From an uncultured Clostridia bacterium (GTDB lineage Bacteria > Bacillota > Clostridia > Oscillospirales > Oscillospiraceae), in NCBI GenBank assembly GCA_947170435.1, contig CAMVTO010000013.1:1-63740 (forward strand): a DNA stretch of 63,740 nucleotides, in the 5' to 3' direction. This document shows positions 39,393 through 48,009 of the stretch, in pieces; position 1 is the first letter of the stretch; each line of letters begins with the position of its first letter. The position numbers were made by a program, and so were the translations under genes. The notes beneath the pieces are model-generated. The model had not been told where the DNA came from. It was given only the letters and a program-made list of their open reading frames with translations, and did no database searches.

Positions 39393-40724
39393 TTAATAGT
39401 TGGTGATGTACCGCTCGATCTCCCAGGAGCTGACACGAGTGCAGTAAGCGTTCCACTCGTCCTCCTTGCCCGCGATGTACTGGAGCAGGGCGTGGGTGCC
39501 GAGGACGCTGCAAATCAGCTCGTCGTCCCGCAGGGCGTTGATGGCGTCGCTGAGGGAACCGGGCAGGGAACCGACGCCCTTGGCCTTGCGCTCGGCGGGG
39601 GAGAGCTCATAGATGTTGTCCGTGATCTCGTCGGGCGGCGTAAGATTGCGCTTGATGCCGTCCAGACCCGCGGCAAGGCAGACCGCCAGCGCCAGATAGG
39701 GGTTGCAGGAGGGGTCGGGATTGCGCAGCTCCAAACGCGTGGAGGAGCCGCGGGGCGCAGGCACACGAATGAGCGCGCTGCGGTTGCCCGTGGACCAGGA
39801 GATGTAGCACGGCGCTTCATAGCCGGGCACCAGCCGCTTGTAAGAATTGACCAGCGGATTGGTCAGCGCGCAGATGGCGGGTACATGTGTGAGTACGCCG
39901 GCAATGAAGCGATAGGCGACTTCGGAAAGGCGGCGCTCGCCGCTTTCGTCGTAAAACGCGTTTTTGCCGTCCCTGAACAGCGACATGTTGATGTGCATAC
40001 CGTTGCCCGCAACGCCGAAGAGCGGCTTCGGCATGAACGTCGCGTGCAGCCCGTCCTTCTGCGCCAGCGTCTTGACCGCCAGCTTGAAGGTCATGATGTC
40101 GTCGGCGGCAGTCAGCGCGTCGGCGTATTTGAAGTCAATCTCGTGCTGACCGGCGGCGCACTCGTGGTGAGAAGCCTCAATCTCAAAGCCCATCTCCTCC
40201 AGTGCCATACAGATCCTCTGGCGCGTGAGGTTGGCAGTGTCCAGCGGGCCTGCGTCGAAGTAGCCAACCTCGTCGTTGGTTTTGGTGGTGGGCTTGCCGT
40301 GTTCGTCGGTCTTGAAGAGGAAGAACTCACACTCCGGGCCGACGTTGAAGGAATAGCCCATGTCGGCAGCCTCCTGCAACACGCGGTGCAGCACGCCGCG
40401 CGGATCGCCGGCGAACGGCGTCCCGTCGGGGTTATATACGTCGCAGATCATGCGGGCGCTGATGCCGAACTCCTGATCCCAGGGCAGCACCACGAAGGTA
40501 TCGAGATCGGGATGCAGATACTGATCGGACTCCTCAATGCGTGTGTAGCCCTCGATGGAGCTGCCGTCAAACATGATTTGGTTGTTTACGGCCTTCTCGA
40601 TCTGGGAGGCGGGCAGCGTTACGTTCTTCAGTTGACCGAAAATATCGGTGAACTGCATGCGGATGAAATGCACGTTTTTCTCGCGCACGATGCGAATGAC
40701 GTCTTCACGGGTGTACTTAGCCAT
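39393..40724 (-). CDS. glnA: glutamine synthetase type I (GSI-alpha)
   Basis: 443 residues, the length of Firmicutes GSI-alpha enzymes. Catalyses glutamate + NH3 + ATP to glutamine. Motifs: [23 protein letters not shown] (D50-type site), GPECEFFLF, the ATP/metal site [10 protein letters not shown], the glutamate flap [13 protein letters not shown] and [13 protein letters not shown]. The regulatory adenylylation tyrosine region of GSI-beta is absent. Expressed from a strong promoter; no TnrA/GlnR-type operator was recognised. GGGGGACTTTCGAT precedes the start. Confidence 0.95.
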   Translation of the reverse strand: MAKYTREDVIRIVREKNVHFIRMQFTDIFGQLKNVTLPASQIEKAVNNQIMFDGSSIEGYTRIEESDQYLHPDLDTFVVLPWDQEFGISARMICDVYNPDGTPFAGDPRGVLHRVLQEAADMGYSFNVGPECEFFLFKTDEHGKPTTKTNDEVGYFDAGPLDTANLTRQRICMALEEMGFEIEASHHECAAGQHEIDFKYADALTAADDIMTFKLAVKTLAQKDGLHATFMPKPLFGVAGNGMHINMSLFRDGKNAFYDESGERRLSEVAYRFIAGVLTHVPAICALTNPLVNSYKRLVPGYEAPCYISWSTGNRSALIRVPAPRGSSTRLELRNPDPSCNPYLALAVCLAAGLDGIKRNLTPPDEITDNIYELSPAERKAKGVGSLPGSLSDAINALRDDELICSVLGTHALLQYIAGKEDEWNAYCTRVSSWEIERYITNY

Positions 40725-40756
40725 ATCGAAAGTCCCCCTTTAGCAAATCTGCCTAT

Positions 40757-40785
40757 AGTATACAGGATAACTTGTGCAAGTGCAA
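40757..40785 (-). promoter_or_regulatory. glnA promoter
   Basis: On the minus strand TTGCAC (complement of 40780-40785), 17 bp, TATACT (complement of 40757-40762); 32 bases before the start codon. Confidence 0.75.
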
Positions 40786-40787
40786 CA

Positions 40788-40824
40788 AAAAATTGCGTGA
40801 AGTAACCACTTCACGCAAATTTTT
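40788..40824 (-). terminator. terminator of the SLH phosphodiester glycosidase gene
   Basis: TTGCGTGAAG and CTTCACGCAA form a 10-bp stem flanked by A and T runs. It lies just after the stop at 40831 and before the glnA promoter. Confidence 0.8.
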
Positions 40825-40830
40825 CTTTGT

Positions 40831-43830
40831 TCAGTTGATGCGCAGCAGCAGCGACGCCATTTCACCGCGGGTCAGCGGGCGAAGCGGATCAAAGGTATCT
40901 GTGACAAATTCGTCAAACGCACCCGCTGCGCCGAGAAGGGAGACGTACTCCGCCGCCCAGTCTGCGACGGACGCAGCGTCGGCATAGGGCAGCTCACTCA
41001 CGGCATACCCCTTGTCAAACAGACGACCCAGCATGGTGACCGCCTCTTGCCGTGTGATGTTGGACTGCGGCATATAATTCAGCGCGCCGGAGGCCGCTTT
41101 GCCGCCGTTGACAACGCCAAGGGCATACATCGCCCGGGCGGCATCCAGCGCCCAGTCGCCGATCTGCGCCGCATCGTCAAAGGGCAGCTTTACCGCAGTG
41201 AAATCCTGCGCGGGTGCGAGGCAGCGGTAGAGCATGGTGGCGAACTCCTGACGGGTGATATTGGAGTCGGGACGGTAGTTGCCGTTCCCGTCGCCGATGG
41301 AAAGACCGGTGCGCTTGAGGTATTCGGCGCTGGGATTGCTCCAATGACCTGCCAGATCGGGGAATGCGGGCGCAAGGGATTCATCGGCTGGGATATAGAC
41401 GCTTTTGCGAGCCAGATTGCCCGCTGTGTCGCCCGCAGTCAGTGTGACATAGTGCGCCTTGCCGTCCCGGGCGGGAAGCTCCGCAAAAATCGCGCCGGTG
41501 TATGTGTTAAAGCTGTGCGTCAGCGTTTTGCCGTCGCAGGCAAGGCGGAGCGTCGGCAGCGCCGTACCGTTAACGGCATCGAAGGCGCGGCCGGTCAGCG
41601 TATTCGTCTCGGCATCCAGCGTCAGCGTCAGCTCCGGCGCGGCAAGATCCTCTTTTCCGTTGCCCAGCGTCAGCTGATCGAGCCAGATTGCGCCATGAAC
41701 GGCTTCGCCGCCGGCCATAGCAAGGCCGGTTATCGTTTTAGCGTCGGCAGGCAGCGCAAAGGACACCTGCTGCCAGCCGGTAAAGGAGAGGGTGACCGCC
41801 GGTGCGAGACCGGCGTCCGTAATCACGGTTATCGCTGTGTTGCTGCCTTCGCCGTAAACCCAGAGAGCCAACACGCTGTATTCCGGCGCGACGGTGTAGT
41901 GTATGGGCAGCCTGACCGCGGTTTGCCCGTCAAGATCATAGTCCAGGCGCCCTGAGGCCTTACCGTTGTGCACATGGGCGGCGTCGGTGGCGCGTGAGAG
42001 GGTCAGCCGCGGCTCCGGCATCTCCGCGGAGGCGTCTTCCTCGGCAGGGGGGGTCACATCGGTGATCGGATCGAAGGCGGACTCAAAGTCGTTGAGCAGC
42101 TTCGGCGGAACAACGCCGACCGCAACAGGAATCGAAATGCTCTGATTGCCGATCGCGACGATCAATGTGCCCGCACCGGCGTCACTGCCCGCGTGGAGCG
42201 TATAGCCGTCAGAGAGGAGGGAGATGCCGTCTCCCTCATACTGCCAGGTAAAACAGCCATTGCCCCCTGCCAGCGCGAGGTGGTTGGCAATGCCGACTGC
42301 CGTGAGCGTTACATCGCTGTCCGGCGCGATGGTCAGTGCGTTGATTGTGCTGCCGTTCCGCTTGAGCACGATGGCTTCCGGCTCCAGAATCTCGATCTCC
42401 ACCGATGCGGACCTGCCGTTATAGCTTGCTGTGATCTTGGCGGTGCCGGTGGTGCTGGGCGCAGTGAACACACCGTCGGAGCTGACGCTGCCCTTGTCCG
42501 ATCGGTAGGTGATGCGGTTTGCGGACATCGGCAGATCGTTGGTGTCGATGGCGGCAGTGGTCAGGGGAATCTGCGCACCGGGCAGCGCCTTCAGCGCAGA
42601 AGCGGCGAGATAGAGGTGATCCAGACGGTTGCTGGGCGTGTTCGGCTCAACCAGAAGAATGTGATTGGAAACCGCGCGCGAGATTCCCTCCGAGGGGGCG
42701 TTCACGACGCGGGCTGCGGTTTCATTCGGCATCGTGGCGACCAGTGTGGTGGAGCCGCCGCCGTCCAGCGCCACCGCTGTGACGCAGCCCAGCTCCGCGA
42801 GTCGCATACCGACGGCGGTCAACGTCGCACCAATGCTGTAACCGGCCTGGCGGCCGTCAATGGTGTAAAAGATCAGGGAGCCGTCAGACTTCTGGCCGAT
42901 GGCAGTGCGCGGCGCACTGCCGGTAGGCAGGCCGGATTGCACTTCGCCGTCCTTGACGAGAAGCTCCGGGGCGCCGATGAGATTGACGCAGTCGTTCCAC
43001 TCGCTGCCGGCATTGGCGGTTACCAGCACGTCGATCCGGTCGCCGCTTTGCAGCGCGAGAAGCGGTGCGGTGTAGGCCTCCGATGCCTTGTGGTTTACGG
43101 AAAGGACATACATGCCCTCCGGCACTTCGGTGTCCACCGCGTCGGTCAGAATCTTGCTGACGCGCAGATGCAGCGTGCCGCCGATGGTCAGTGCGCCGCC
43201 CTCTACGCCGCAAAGCACATCAATGCCGCTCTCGCTGGTGCCGGTGGTGTGGCGAGCGTTGAAGTTGTGGTCGTAGAGAAATACGCCGTAGTTGCTCTGA
43301 CGGACATGGTTGAAGGAATAGAGCGAGAAGGTGTCGCCCTCGTTGACTGTGGCGTGGATCGCGAGCTGAGGATCGCCGATGATCGCGTTGCCGTCAGCCC
43401 GGAAACCCACCGCGTAATAGGGGTCGCAGCTGATGTTGCGCAGGGCGCCGCCGCACATGGTAGTGCCGAGTGGGATGCCGTGCTGCACACCGTAGTAGTC
43501 GCCATTGATGCCGGCGACCACGCGAAGACCGGACTCCTCCTGCTCTTTTGCGGCGCTCAGCACCGTGGTCAGGGATCGGGAGGTCTCACCGTAGGTGACG
43601 AGCGGGGTCACGCGCCCGCCCGGAGTGTAGACAACATAGTTTTCCCGCCGCAGGTCGGAGTTGGAATCGCTCCAGAACGTGCCGTCCGCCAGCCGGACAG
43701 ACTTTGCCAGCGCAGCATCCCGCGCGGCAAGGTCGTGGCCCAGCGCGTCGGACGCGCAAACGGGCAGCGGTGTAATCAGAAGCGCGGCGGTCAGCACCGA
43801 CGCGAGCAGTTTTTTCAAAATGGATCTCAC
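40831..43830 (-). CDS. SLH-anchored phosphodiester glycosidase (NAGPA-like) surface protein
   Basis: 999 residues. Signal peptide at about 1-27 (KLLASVLTAALLITPLPVCASDA). A phosphodiester glycosidase/NAGPA-like domain occupies about 40-400, with VVAGINGDYYGVQHGIPLG, PRTAIGQKSDGSLIFYTIDGR and the conserved VTAVALDGGGSTTLV. Ig-like and carbohydrate-binding-like beta domains follow (400-800). At least two SLH motifs end the protein (FPDLAGHWSNPSAEYLKRTG, WALDAARAMYALGVVNGGKA, LPYADAASVADWAAEYV). NAGPA-type enzymes remove N-acetylglucosamine from phosphodiesters; bacterial members probably act on wall polymers or exopolysaccharides. Housekeeping-region surface protein, separate from the switch-controlled adhesin. 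Confidence 0.88.
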   Translation of the reverse strand: MRSILKKLLASVLTAALLITPLPVCASDALGHDLAARDAALAKSVRLADGTFWSDSNSDLRRENYVVYTPGGRVTPLVTYGETSRSLTTVLSAAKEQEESGLRVVAGINGDYYGVQHGIPLGTTMCGGALRNISCDPYYAVGFRADGNAIIGDPQLAIHATVNEGDTFSLYSFNHVRQSNYGVFLYDHNFNARHTTGTSESGIDVLCGVEGGALTIGGTLHLRVSKILTDAVDTEVPEGMYVLSVNHKASEAYTAPLLALQSGDRIDVLVTANAGSEWNDCVNLIGAPELLVKDGEVQSGLPTGSAPRTAIGQKSDGSLIFYTIDGRQAGYSIGATLTAVGMRLAELGCVTAVALDGGGSTTLVATMPNETAARVVNAPSEGISRAVSNHILLVEPNTPSNRLDHLYLAASALKALPGAQIPLTTAAIDTNDLPMSANRITYRSDKGSVSSDGVFTAPSTTGTAKITASYNGRSASVEIEILEPEAIVLKRNGSTINALTIAPDSDVTLTAVGIANHLALAGGNGCFTWQYEGDGISLLSDGYTLHAGSDAGAGTLIVAIGNQSISIPVAVGVVPPKLLNDFESAFDPITDVTPPAEEDASAEMPEPRLTLSRATDAAHVHNGKASGRLDYDLDGQTAVRLPIHYTVAPEYSVLALWVYGEGSNTAITVITDAGLAPAVTLSFTGWQQVSFALPADAKTITGLAMAGGEAVHGAIWLDQLTLGNGKEDLAAPELTLTLDAETNTLTGRAFDAVNGTALPTLRLACDGKTLTHSFNTYTGAIFAELPARDGKAHYVTLTAGDTAGNLARKSVYIPADESLAPAFPDLAGHWSNPSAEYLKRTGLSIGDGNGNYRPDSNITRQEFATMLYRCLAPAQDFTAVKLPFDDAAQIGDWALDAARAMYALGVVNGGKAASGALNYMPQSNITRQEAVTMLGRLFDKGYAVSELPYADAASVADWAAEYVSLLGAAGAFDEFVTDTFDPLRPLTRGEMASLLLRIN

Positions 43831-43867
43831 GGTACGTCCTCCTTAGGTCTCAATCACGGATTATCAA

Positions 43868-43895
43868 ATTATACGCTTTTTGCCAAAAATGTAAA
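43868..43895 (-). promoter_or_regulatory. promoter of the SLH phosphodiester glycosidase gene
   Basis: On the minus strand TTTACA (complement of 43890-43895), 16 bp, TATAAT (complement of 43868-43873), immediately after the hemW stop. Confidence 0.65.
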
Positions 43896-43898
43896 GTC

Positions 43899-45017
43899 TC
43901 ACAGCTCCATGGCGTCCTGCACCCGCACAATCACGGCATTGGAGATGAGAAAGCCTCTTGGGGTCAGACGCCAGTTGCCGCCGCTTTGTTCCGCGAGTCC
44001 GTGCGCGGCACATGCTCTGAGCACGGACTCCGCGCCTGCCAACTCTGTTATGGGCAAGCCGCGGGCAAGCCGCAGGCCCAACATGATGCGCTCCGCCGCG
44101 CGCTCCCGCTGCATGATGGGAGCGTCCTCGCTGTAAGTCACGTTGCCGCGCAGAAACGAATCCAAATCCCGCGCAACGGCGAAGCGCCGCCCGCCAAAGT
44201 CTGAATGAGCGCCCGGCCCAAAGCCCAGATACTCGCCCAGCGTCCAGTATTTCAGATTGTGGCGGGACTCGTGTCCGCGCAGTGCAAAGTTGGAAATCTC
44301 ATATTGCGCGAATCCTTGCCCGGCAAGAAACTCCACGGTGTCGAGGTACATGTCCGCCTGTGCGTCGTCATCCGGCAGCGATATGCTGTCGCGCCGGTTA
44401 TACAGCGGCGTGCCCGGCTCCACCTTGAGACCGTAGCAGGAAAGATGCTCCGGCGCGAGCGCGACCGCCGCGGCGAGGTTTGCCCGCCAGCGTTCCCGCG
44501 TCTGGCCGGGCAGGCCGTAGATGAGGTCGAGGCTCAGGTTGTCAAAGCCGGCTTTTCGTGCGGCGGACACCGCGGCAGCGGTGTCCGCGGCGGTGTGGAT
44601 GCGCCCGACGGCGCGCAGCTCTTCGTCGTCCGCCGATTGCATCCCCAGCGAAACGCGATTGAAGCCCGCGCGGCGCAGAACACGAAGCGCGTCAACGTTG
44701 CGGGCGCTTTCCGGGTTGGCCTCGGTGGTGATCTCCGCGTCGGGCAAAACGTCAAAGCAATCAGAAATCATCTCCAGCAGCGCAGCCAGCCGCGACGCAC
44801 CGAAAAAGCTGGGTGTGCCGCCGCCGAAATACACCGTGTCGACGACATATCCCGCTGCCTTGGGCGCGGCAGTCCGCAGCGAAGTCTCGAGCGCGGCGGC
44901 GTAGGCGTCCATGGCAGGCTCGCTGCGGGCAAGAGAATAGAAGTCGCAGTAGGCGCACTTCGACTTGCAGAACGGTATGTGGATGTATAGTCCCAAATTC
45001 GGCTTCATGGCTGCCAT
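43899..45017 (-). CDS. hemW: radical SAM heme chaperone HemW (oxygen-independent coproporphyrinogen oxidase-like)
   Basis: 372 residues from the ATG at 45017 (MAAMKPNLGLYIHIPFC); a second ATG at 45008 and a longer in-frame start at 45044 are possible. The radical SAM cluster motif CKSKCAYC supplies C17, C21 and C24; TVYFGGGTPSFF and TEANPES complete the SAM domain. The HemN C-terminal domain follows. The HemN-specific extra cysteine before CxxxCxxC is not apparent, favouring the heme-chaperone HemW over a true coproporphyrinogen oxidase. It inserts heme into target proteins in the cytoplasm. Confidence 0.85.
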   Translation of the reverse strand: MAAMKPNLGLYIHIPFCKSKCAYCDFYSLARSEPAMDAYAAALETSLRTAAPKAAGYVVDTVYFGGGTPSFFGASRLAALLEMISDCFDVLPDAEITTEANPESARNVDALRVLRRAGFNRVSLGMQSADDEELRAVGRIHTAADTAAAVSAARKAGFDNLSLDLIYGLPGQTRERWRANLAAAVALAPEHLSCYGLKVEPGTPLYNRRDSISLPDDDAQADMYLDTVEFLAGQGFAQYEISNFALRGHESRHNLKYWTLGEYLGFGPGAHSDFGGRRFAVARDLDSFLRGNVTYSEDAPIMQRERAAERIMLGLRLARGLPITELAGAESVLRACAAHGLAEQSGGNWRLTPRGFLISNAVIVRVQDAMEL

Positions 45018-45101
45018 TTTACTCGCTTTTGTCCGATGGCGCAAGGCAGATTCATAAATTGTGAGGATTTGGCAAAACTAGCGGCAAAAGGAGGAATGGA
45101 T

Positions 45102-45542
45102 ATGGATATGTCACCGAAGGAGTATCAGGCGTATGTCAAGCAAAAGGCGCCCAAATCACCCATTGTGAAAAACACTCTGCTGGCGTTTCTTACCGGCGGC
45201 GCAATCTGCACAATCGGGCAGCTCCTGTTAAACGGCTACACTGGACTCGGTCTCGACAAAACGGACGCGGGCACGGCGACCTCGATCACACTGGTGTTCC
45301 TCTCCGCCGTTGCGACAGGGCTGGGGCTATACACGCGCCTTGCCCGCTTTGCGGGAGCGGGCACGCTGGTGCCGATCACCGGCTTCGCCAACGCCGTGGT
45401 GTCCCCGGCGGTGGACTTCAAGAGCGAGGGACTCATCACCGGTACGGCGGTGAAAATGTTCACAATCGCAGGGCCGGTGATTGTGTTCGGCGTGGCAGCG
45501 AGCGTGATCTACGGTGTGGCGCTGATGCTGCTGGGCGGCTGA
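45102..45542 (+). CDS. spoVAC: stage V sporulation protein AC (SpoVAC)
   Basis: 146 residues, close to the usual SpoVAC size. The start at 45102 is 7 bases after AAGGAGG (45088-45094); other in-frame ATGs are at 45096 and 45108. A soluble N terminus (MSPKEYQAYVKQKAPKSP) precedes several membrane segments (LLAFLTGGAICTIGQLLL, ITLVFLSAVATGLGLYT, GPVIVFGVAASVIYGVALMLLG). SpoVA proteins import dipicolinic acid into the forespore and release it at germination. The usual partners SpoVAD and SpoVAEb do not follow here, which is unusual: this copy is solitary in the window. Confidence 0.85.
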   Translation: MDMSPKEYQAYVKQKAPKSPIVKNTLLAFLTGGAICTIGQLLLNGYTGLGLDKTDAGTATSITLVFLSAVATGLGLYTRLARFAGAGTLVPITGFANAVVSPAVDFKSEGLITGTAVKMFTIAGPVIVFGVAASVIYGVALMLLGG

Positions 45543-45994
45543 AAGAGCCGGGCGAATCCTGCCGCGGGGATTGCGCCGGAGTTACGAGGCTTTGTGTCTG
45601 TCAAGTTGGCAAATTGACGAAATTGAGAATCTCATCCGCCGCCAGTCCCTTGTCAAATCTGAGCCAAAATTCGACATTTTTTGAGGGAAAACAGCGTTGA
45701 CATAAAGGTGTGGAAAAACCTGTGGATATTGTGGATAACCTTGATATTCGCGCATTCTGAGAGGTTGCCGCGGGTGTTATCACTTCGCCGCCGCGGGAAC
45801 TTTTCCGAGGAAAGCCGGGGGTTTTTGCCGAAAGCTGGGATTTGTGCACCTTTCCGGCGAAAACACTTGCCATTGTGGAGGAATCGCGGTATAATCTACC
45901 AAGTATTGTATTGTGAGATTTTGCGCGCTTTTATGTGAAAATTGCGTTTGGCACAAAATTTCGGCGTTTGAACAAATAGGAAACGGAGAACCAC
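45543..45994. other. 452-bp intergenic region with DnaA-box-like repeats and topoisomerase promoter
   Basis: No gene seen. It holds three DnaA-box-like 9-mers in one orientation, TGTGGAAAA (45709-45717), TGTGGATAT (45721-45729) and TGTGGATAA (45730-45738), and further on the promoter of the topoisomerase operon. Confidence 0.6.
45867..45895 (+). promoter_or_regulatory. promoter of the type II topoisomerase operon
   Basis: TTGCCA (45867-45872), 17 bp, TATAAT (45890-45895). The transcript would have a leader of about 90 bases before the start at 45995. Confidence 0.7.
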
Positions 45995-47998
45995 ATGGCG
46001 GAACGTAAGAAAACCGATTACGGCAACGAAAGCATCTCCTCGCTGCAGGGCGCAGACCGTGTCCGCAAGCGTCCGGCGGTTATTTTTGGCTCGGACGGGC
46101 TGGAGGGCTGTGAACACGCCGTCTTTGAAATTTTATCGAACTCCATTGACGAGGCCCGCGAGGGTCACGGCAAGCTCATCACTGTGACGCGCTACCTCGA
46201 CCACAGCGTGGAGGTGGAGGATCAGGGCCGCGGCTGCCCGGTTGCGTACAACGAAAAGGAGCAGCGCTGGAACTGGGAGCTGGTGTACTGTGAGCTTTAC
46301 GCCGGCGGTAAGTACGAGAACAATACGGGGGACAATTACGAGTACTCTCTCGGCCTCAACGGACTTGGCGCCTGCGCGACACAGTATTCCTCCCGTTATA
46401 TGGACGTCACGGTCTGGCGCGATGGCAACAAGTACTCACTGCACTTTGAGCGCGGTGAGGCGACGGGCAAAAAGGGCGAGGAGCTGAAGTCCGAACCCAC
46501 CGACCGCGGCCGCAAGACCGGCACACTGACCCGCTGGCTGCCCGATCTGGACGTGTTCACCGACATTGACATTCCCGCGGAGTATTTCACCGAGACGATG
46601 AAGCGTCAGGCGGTGGTGAACGCGGGCGTCACGTTCCGCTTCCGCAACGAGACCGCGCCGGGCAAATTTGAGACGGAGGACTTCGTCTACGAAAACGGCA
46701 TTGTGGACTATGTGGCGGAGCTGGCGGGGGAGGATACCCTCACGCAGCCCGTGTTCTGGGAGACGGAGCGCCGCGGCCGTGACCGTGAGGATAAGGATGA
46801 GTACAAGGTCAAGTTGTCCGTCGCGTGCTGTTTTTCCAACAAGGTGCAGCGCATCGAGCACTACCACAACTCCAGTTGGCTGGAGCATGGCGGCAGCCCG
46901 GAGAAAGCGACCAAGAGCGCGTTCGTCTCCGCCATCGACGCGTATCTCAAGCAGAACAACAAGTACCAGAAGAGTGAGGCAAAGATTACCTGGCAGGACA
47001 TTGAGGATTGCCTGGTGCTGGTGAGCAACAACTTCTCCACGCTTACGAGCTATGAGAACCAGACCAAGAAGGCCATCACAAACAAGTTTGTGCAGGAGGC
47101 CATGACGGAGTTTTTAAAGAGCCGCCTCGAGGTCTATTTCATTGAGAACCGCACCGACGCGGAGAAGATCGCCGCACAGGTGCTGGTAAACAAACGCAGC
47201 CGCGAGAGCGCCGAGCGCCAGCGCATCGGCATGAAGAAAAAGCTCTCCGGCAGCATTGACATCGCGAACCGCGTTCAGAAGTTCGTGGACTGCCGCACGA
47301 AGGATGTGAGCCGCCGCGAGATCTACATTGTGGAGGGCGATTCGGCCCTCGGCAGCGTCAAGCTTTCGCGCGACGCTGAGTTTCAGGGCATCATGCCCGT
47401 GCGCGGCAAGATTCTGAACTGCCTCAAGGCGGATTATCCGCGCATTTTTAAAAGCGAGATTATCACCGACCTTTTGAAGGTGCTGGGCTGTGGCGTGGAG
47501 GTGCCGGGCAAGTACGCCAAGGAGCTCAACGCCTTTGACCTGAACAACCTGCGCTGGAACAAGGTGGTCATCTGCACCGATGCTGACGTGGACGGTTACC
47601 AGATCCGCACGCTGATCCTGACGATGATCTATCGTCTGTGCCCGACGCTGATCCGCGAGGGCTATGTCTACATTGCGGAGACGCCGCTGTTTGAGATCAA
47701 CTGCGGCGACAAAACATGGTTTGCCTACACGGACAAGGAGAAAAACGACATCGTCAAGGAGCTGGAGGGTAAAAAGGTCAAGGTCGACCGATCCAAGGGC
47801 CTTGGCGAGAACGACCCGGAGATGATGTGGCTTACCACCATGAACCCGGAGACGCGCCGGCTGATTCGCGTGACGCCGGAGGATATGGAGCGCACCGGTC
47901 AGGTGTTTGACCTGCTGCTGGGCGACAACCTGCAAGGACGCAAGGATCATATTGCGGAAAATGGCTATAAATATCTCGAAATGATCGACGTTTCGTAA
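45995..47998 (+). CDS. type II DNA topoisomerase subunit B (ParE/GyrB-like)
   Basis: 667 residues. GHKL ATPase motifs: EILSNSIDEAREG, DQGRGCPV and GLNGLGACATQ. The transducer domain follows, then the TOPRIM domain with YIVEGDSALGSVK and CTDADVDGYQIRTL, and the C-terminal GRKDHI segment. With the next gene it forms an A2B2 enzyme that passes one duplex through another. Both genes differ from classical GyrB/GyrA in many places (for example the ADRVRKRPAVIFGSDG motif), matching the topoisomerase IV-like pair of Clostridia. A separate gyrase is presumably elsewhere on the chromosome. Confidence 0.88.
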   Translation: MAERKKTDYGNESISSLQGADRVRKRPAVIFGSDGLEGCEHAVFEILSNSIDEAREGHGKLITVTRYLDHSVEVEDQGRGCPVAYNEKEQRWNWELVYCELYAGGKYENNTGDNYEYSLGLNGLGACATQYSSRYMDVTVWRDGNKYSLHFERGEATGKKGEELKSEPTDRGRKTGTLTRWLPDLDVFTDIDIPAEYFTETMKRQAVVNAGVTFRFRNETAPGKFETEDFVYENGIVDYVAELAGEDTLTQPVFWETERRGRDREDKDEYKVKLSVACCFSNKVQRIEHYHNSSWLEHGGSPEKATKSAFVSAIDAYLKQNNKYQKSEAKITWQDIEDCLVLVSNNFSTLTSYENQTKKAITNKFVQEAMTEFLKSRLEVYFIENRTDAEKIAAQVLVNKRSRESAERQRIGMKKKLSGSIDIANRVQKFVDCRTKDVSRREIYIVEGDSALGSVKLSRDAEFQGIMPVRGKILNCLKADYPRIFKSEIITDLLKVLGCGVEVPGKYAKELNAFDLNNLRWNKVVICTDADVDGYQIRTLILTMIYRLCPTLIREGYVYIAETPLFEINCGDKTWFAYTDKEKNDIVKELEGKKVKVDRSKGLGENDPEMMWLTTMNPETRRLIRVTPEDMERTGQVFDLLLGDNLQGRKDHIAENGYKYLEMIDVS

Positions 47999-48009
47999 GC
48001 GAGGAAGCT

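Noticed and set aside
39330-40805. Long open frame opposite glnA (about 490 codons)
   Set aside because: It is the antisense shadow of a clear glutamine synthetase gene in GC-rich DNA, with low-complexity valine- and arginine-rich translation and no ribosome site.
45700-45995. Chromosome origin (oriC)
   Set aside because: Only three DnaA-like boxes are present, with no dnaA-dnaN neighbours and no clear unwinding element; the flanking genes are a topoisomerase IV-like operon.
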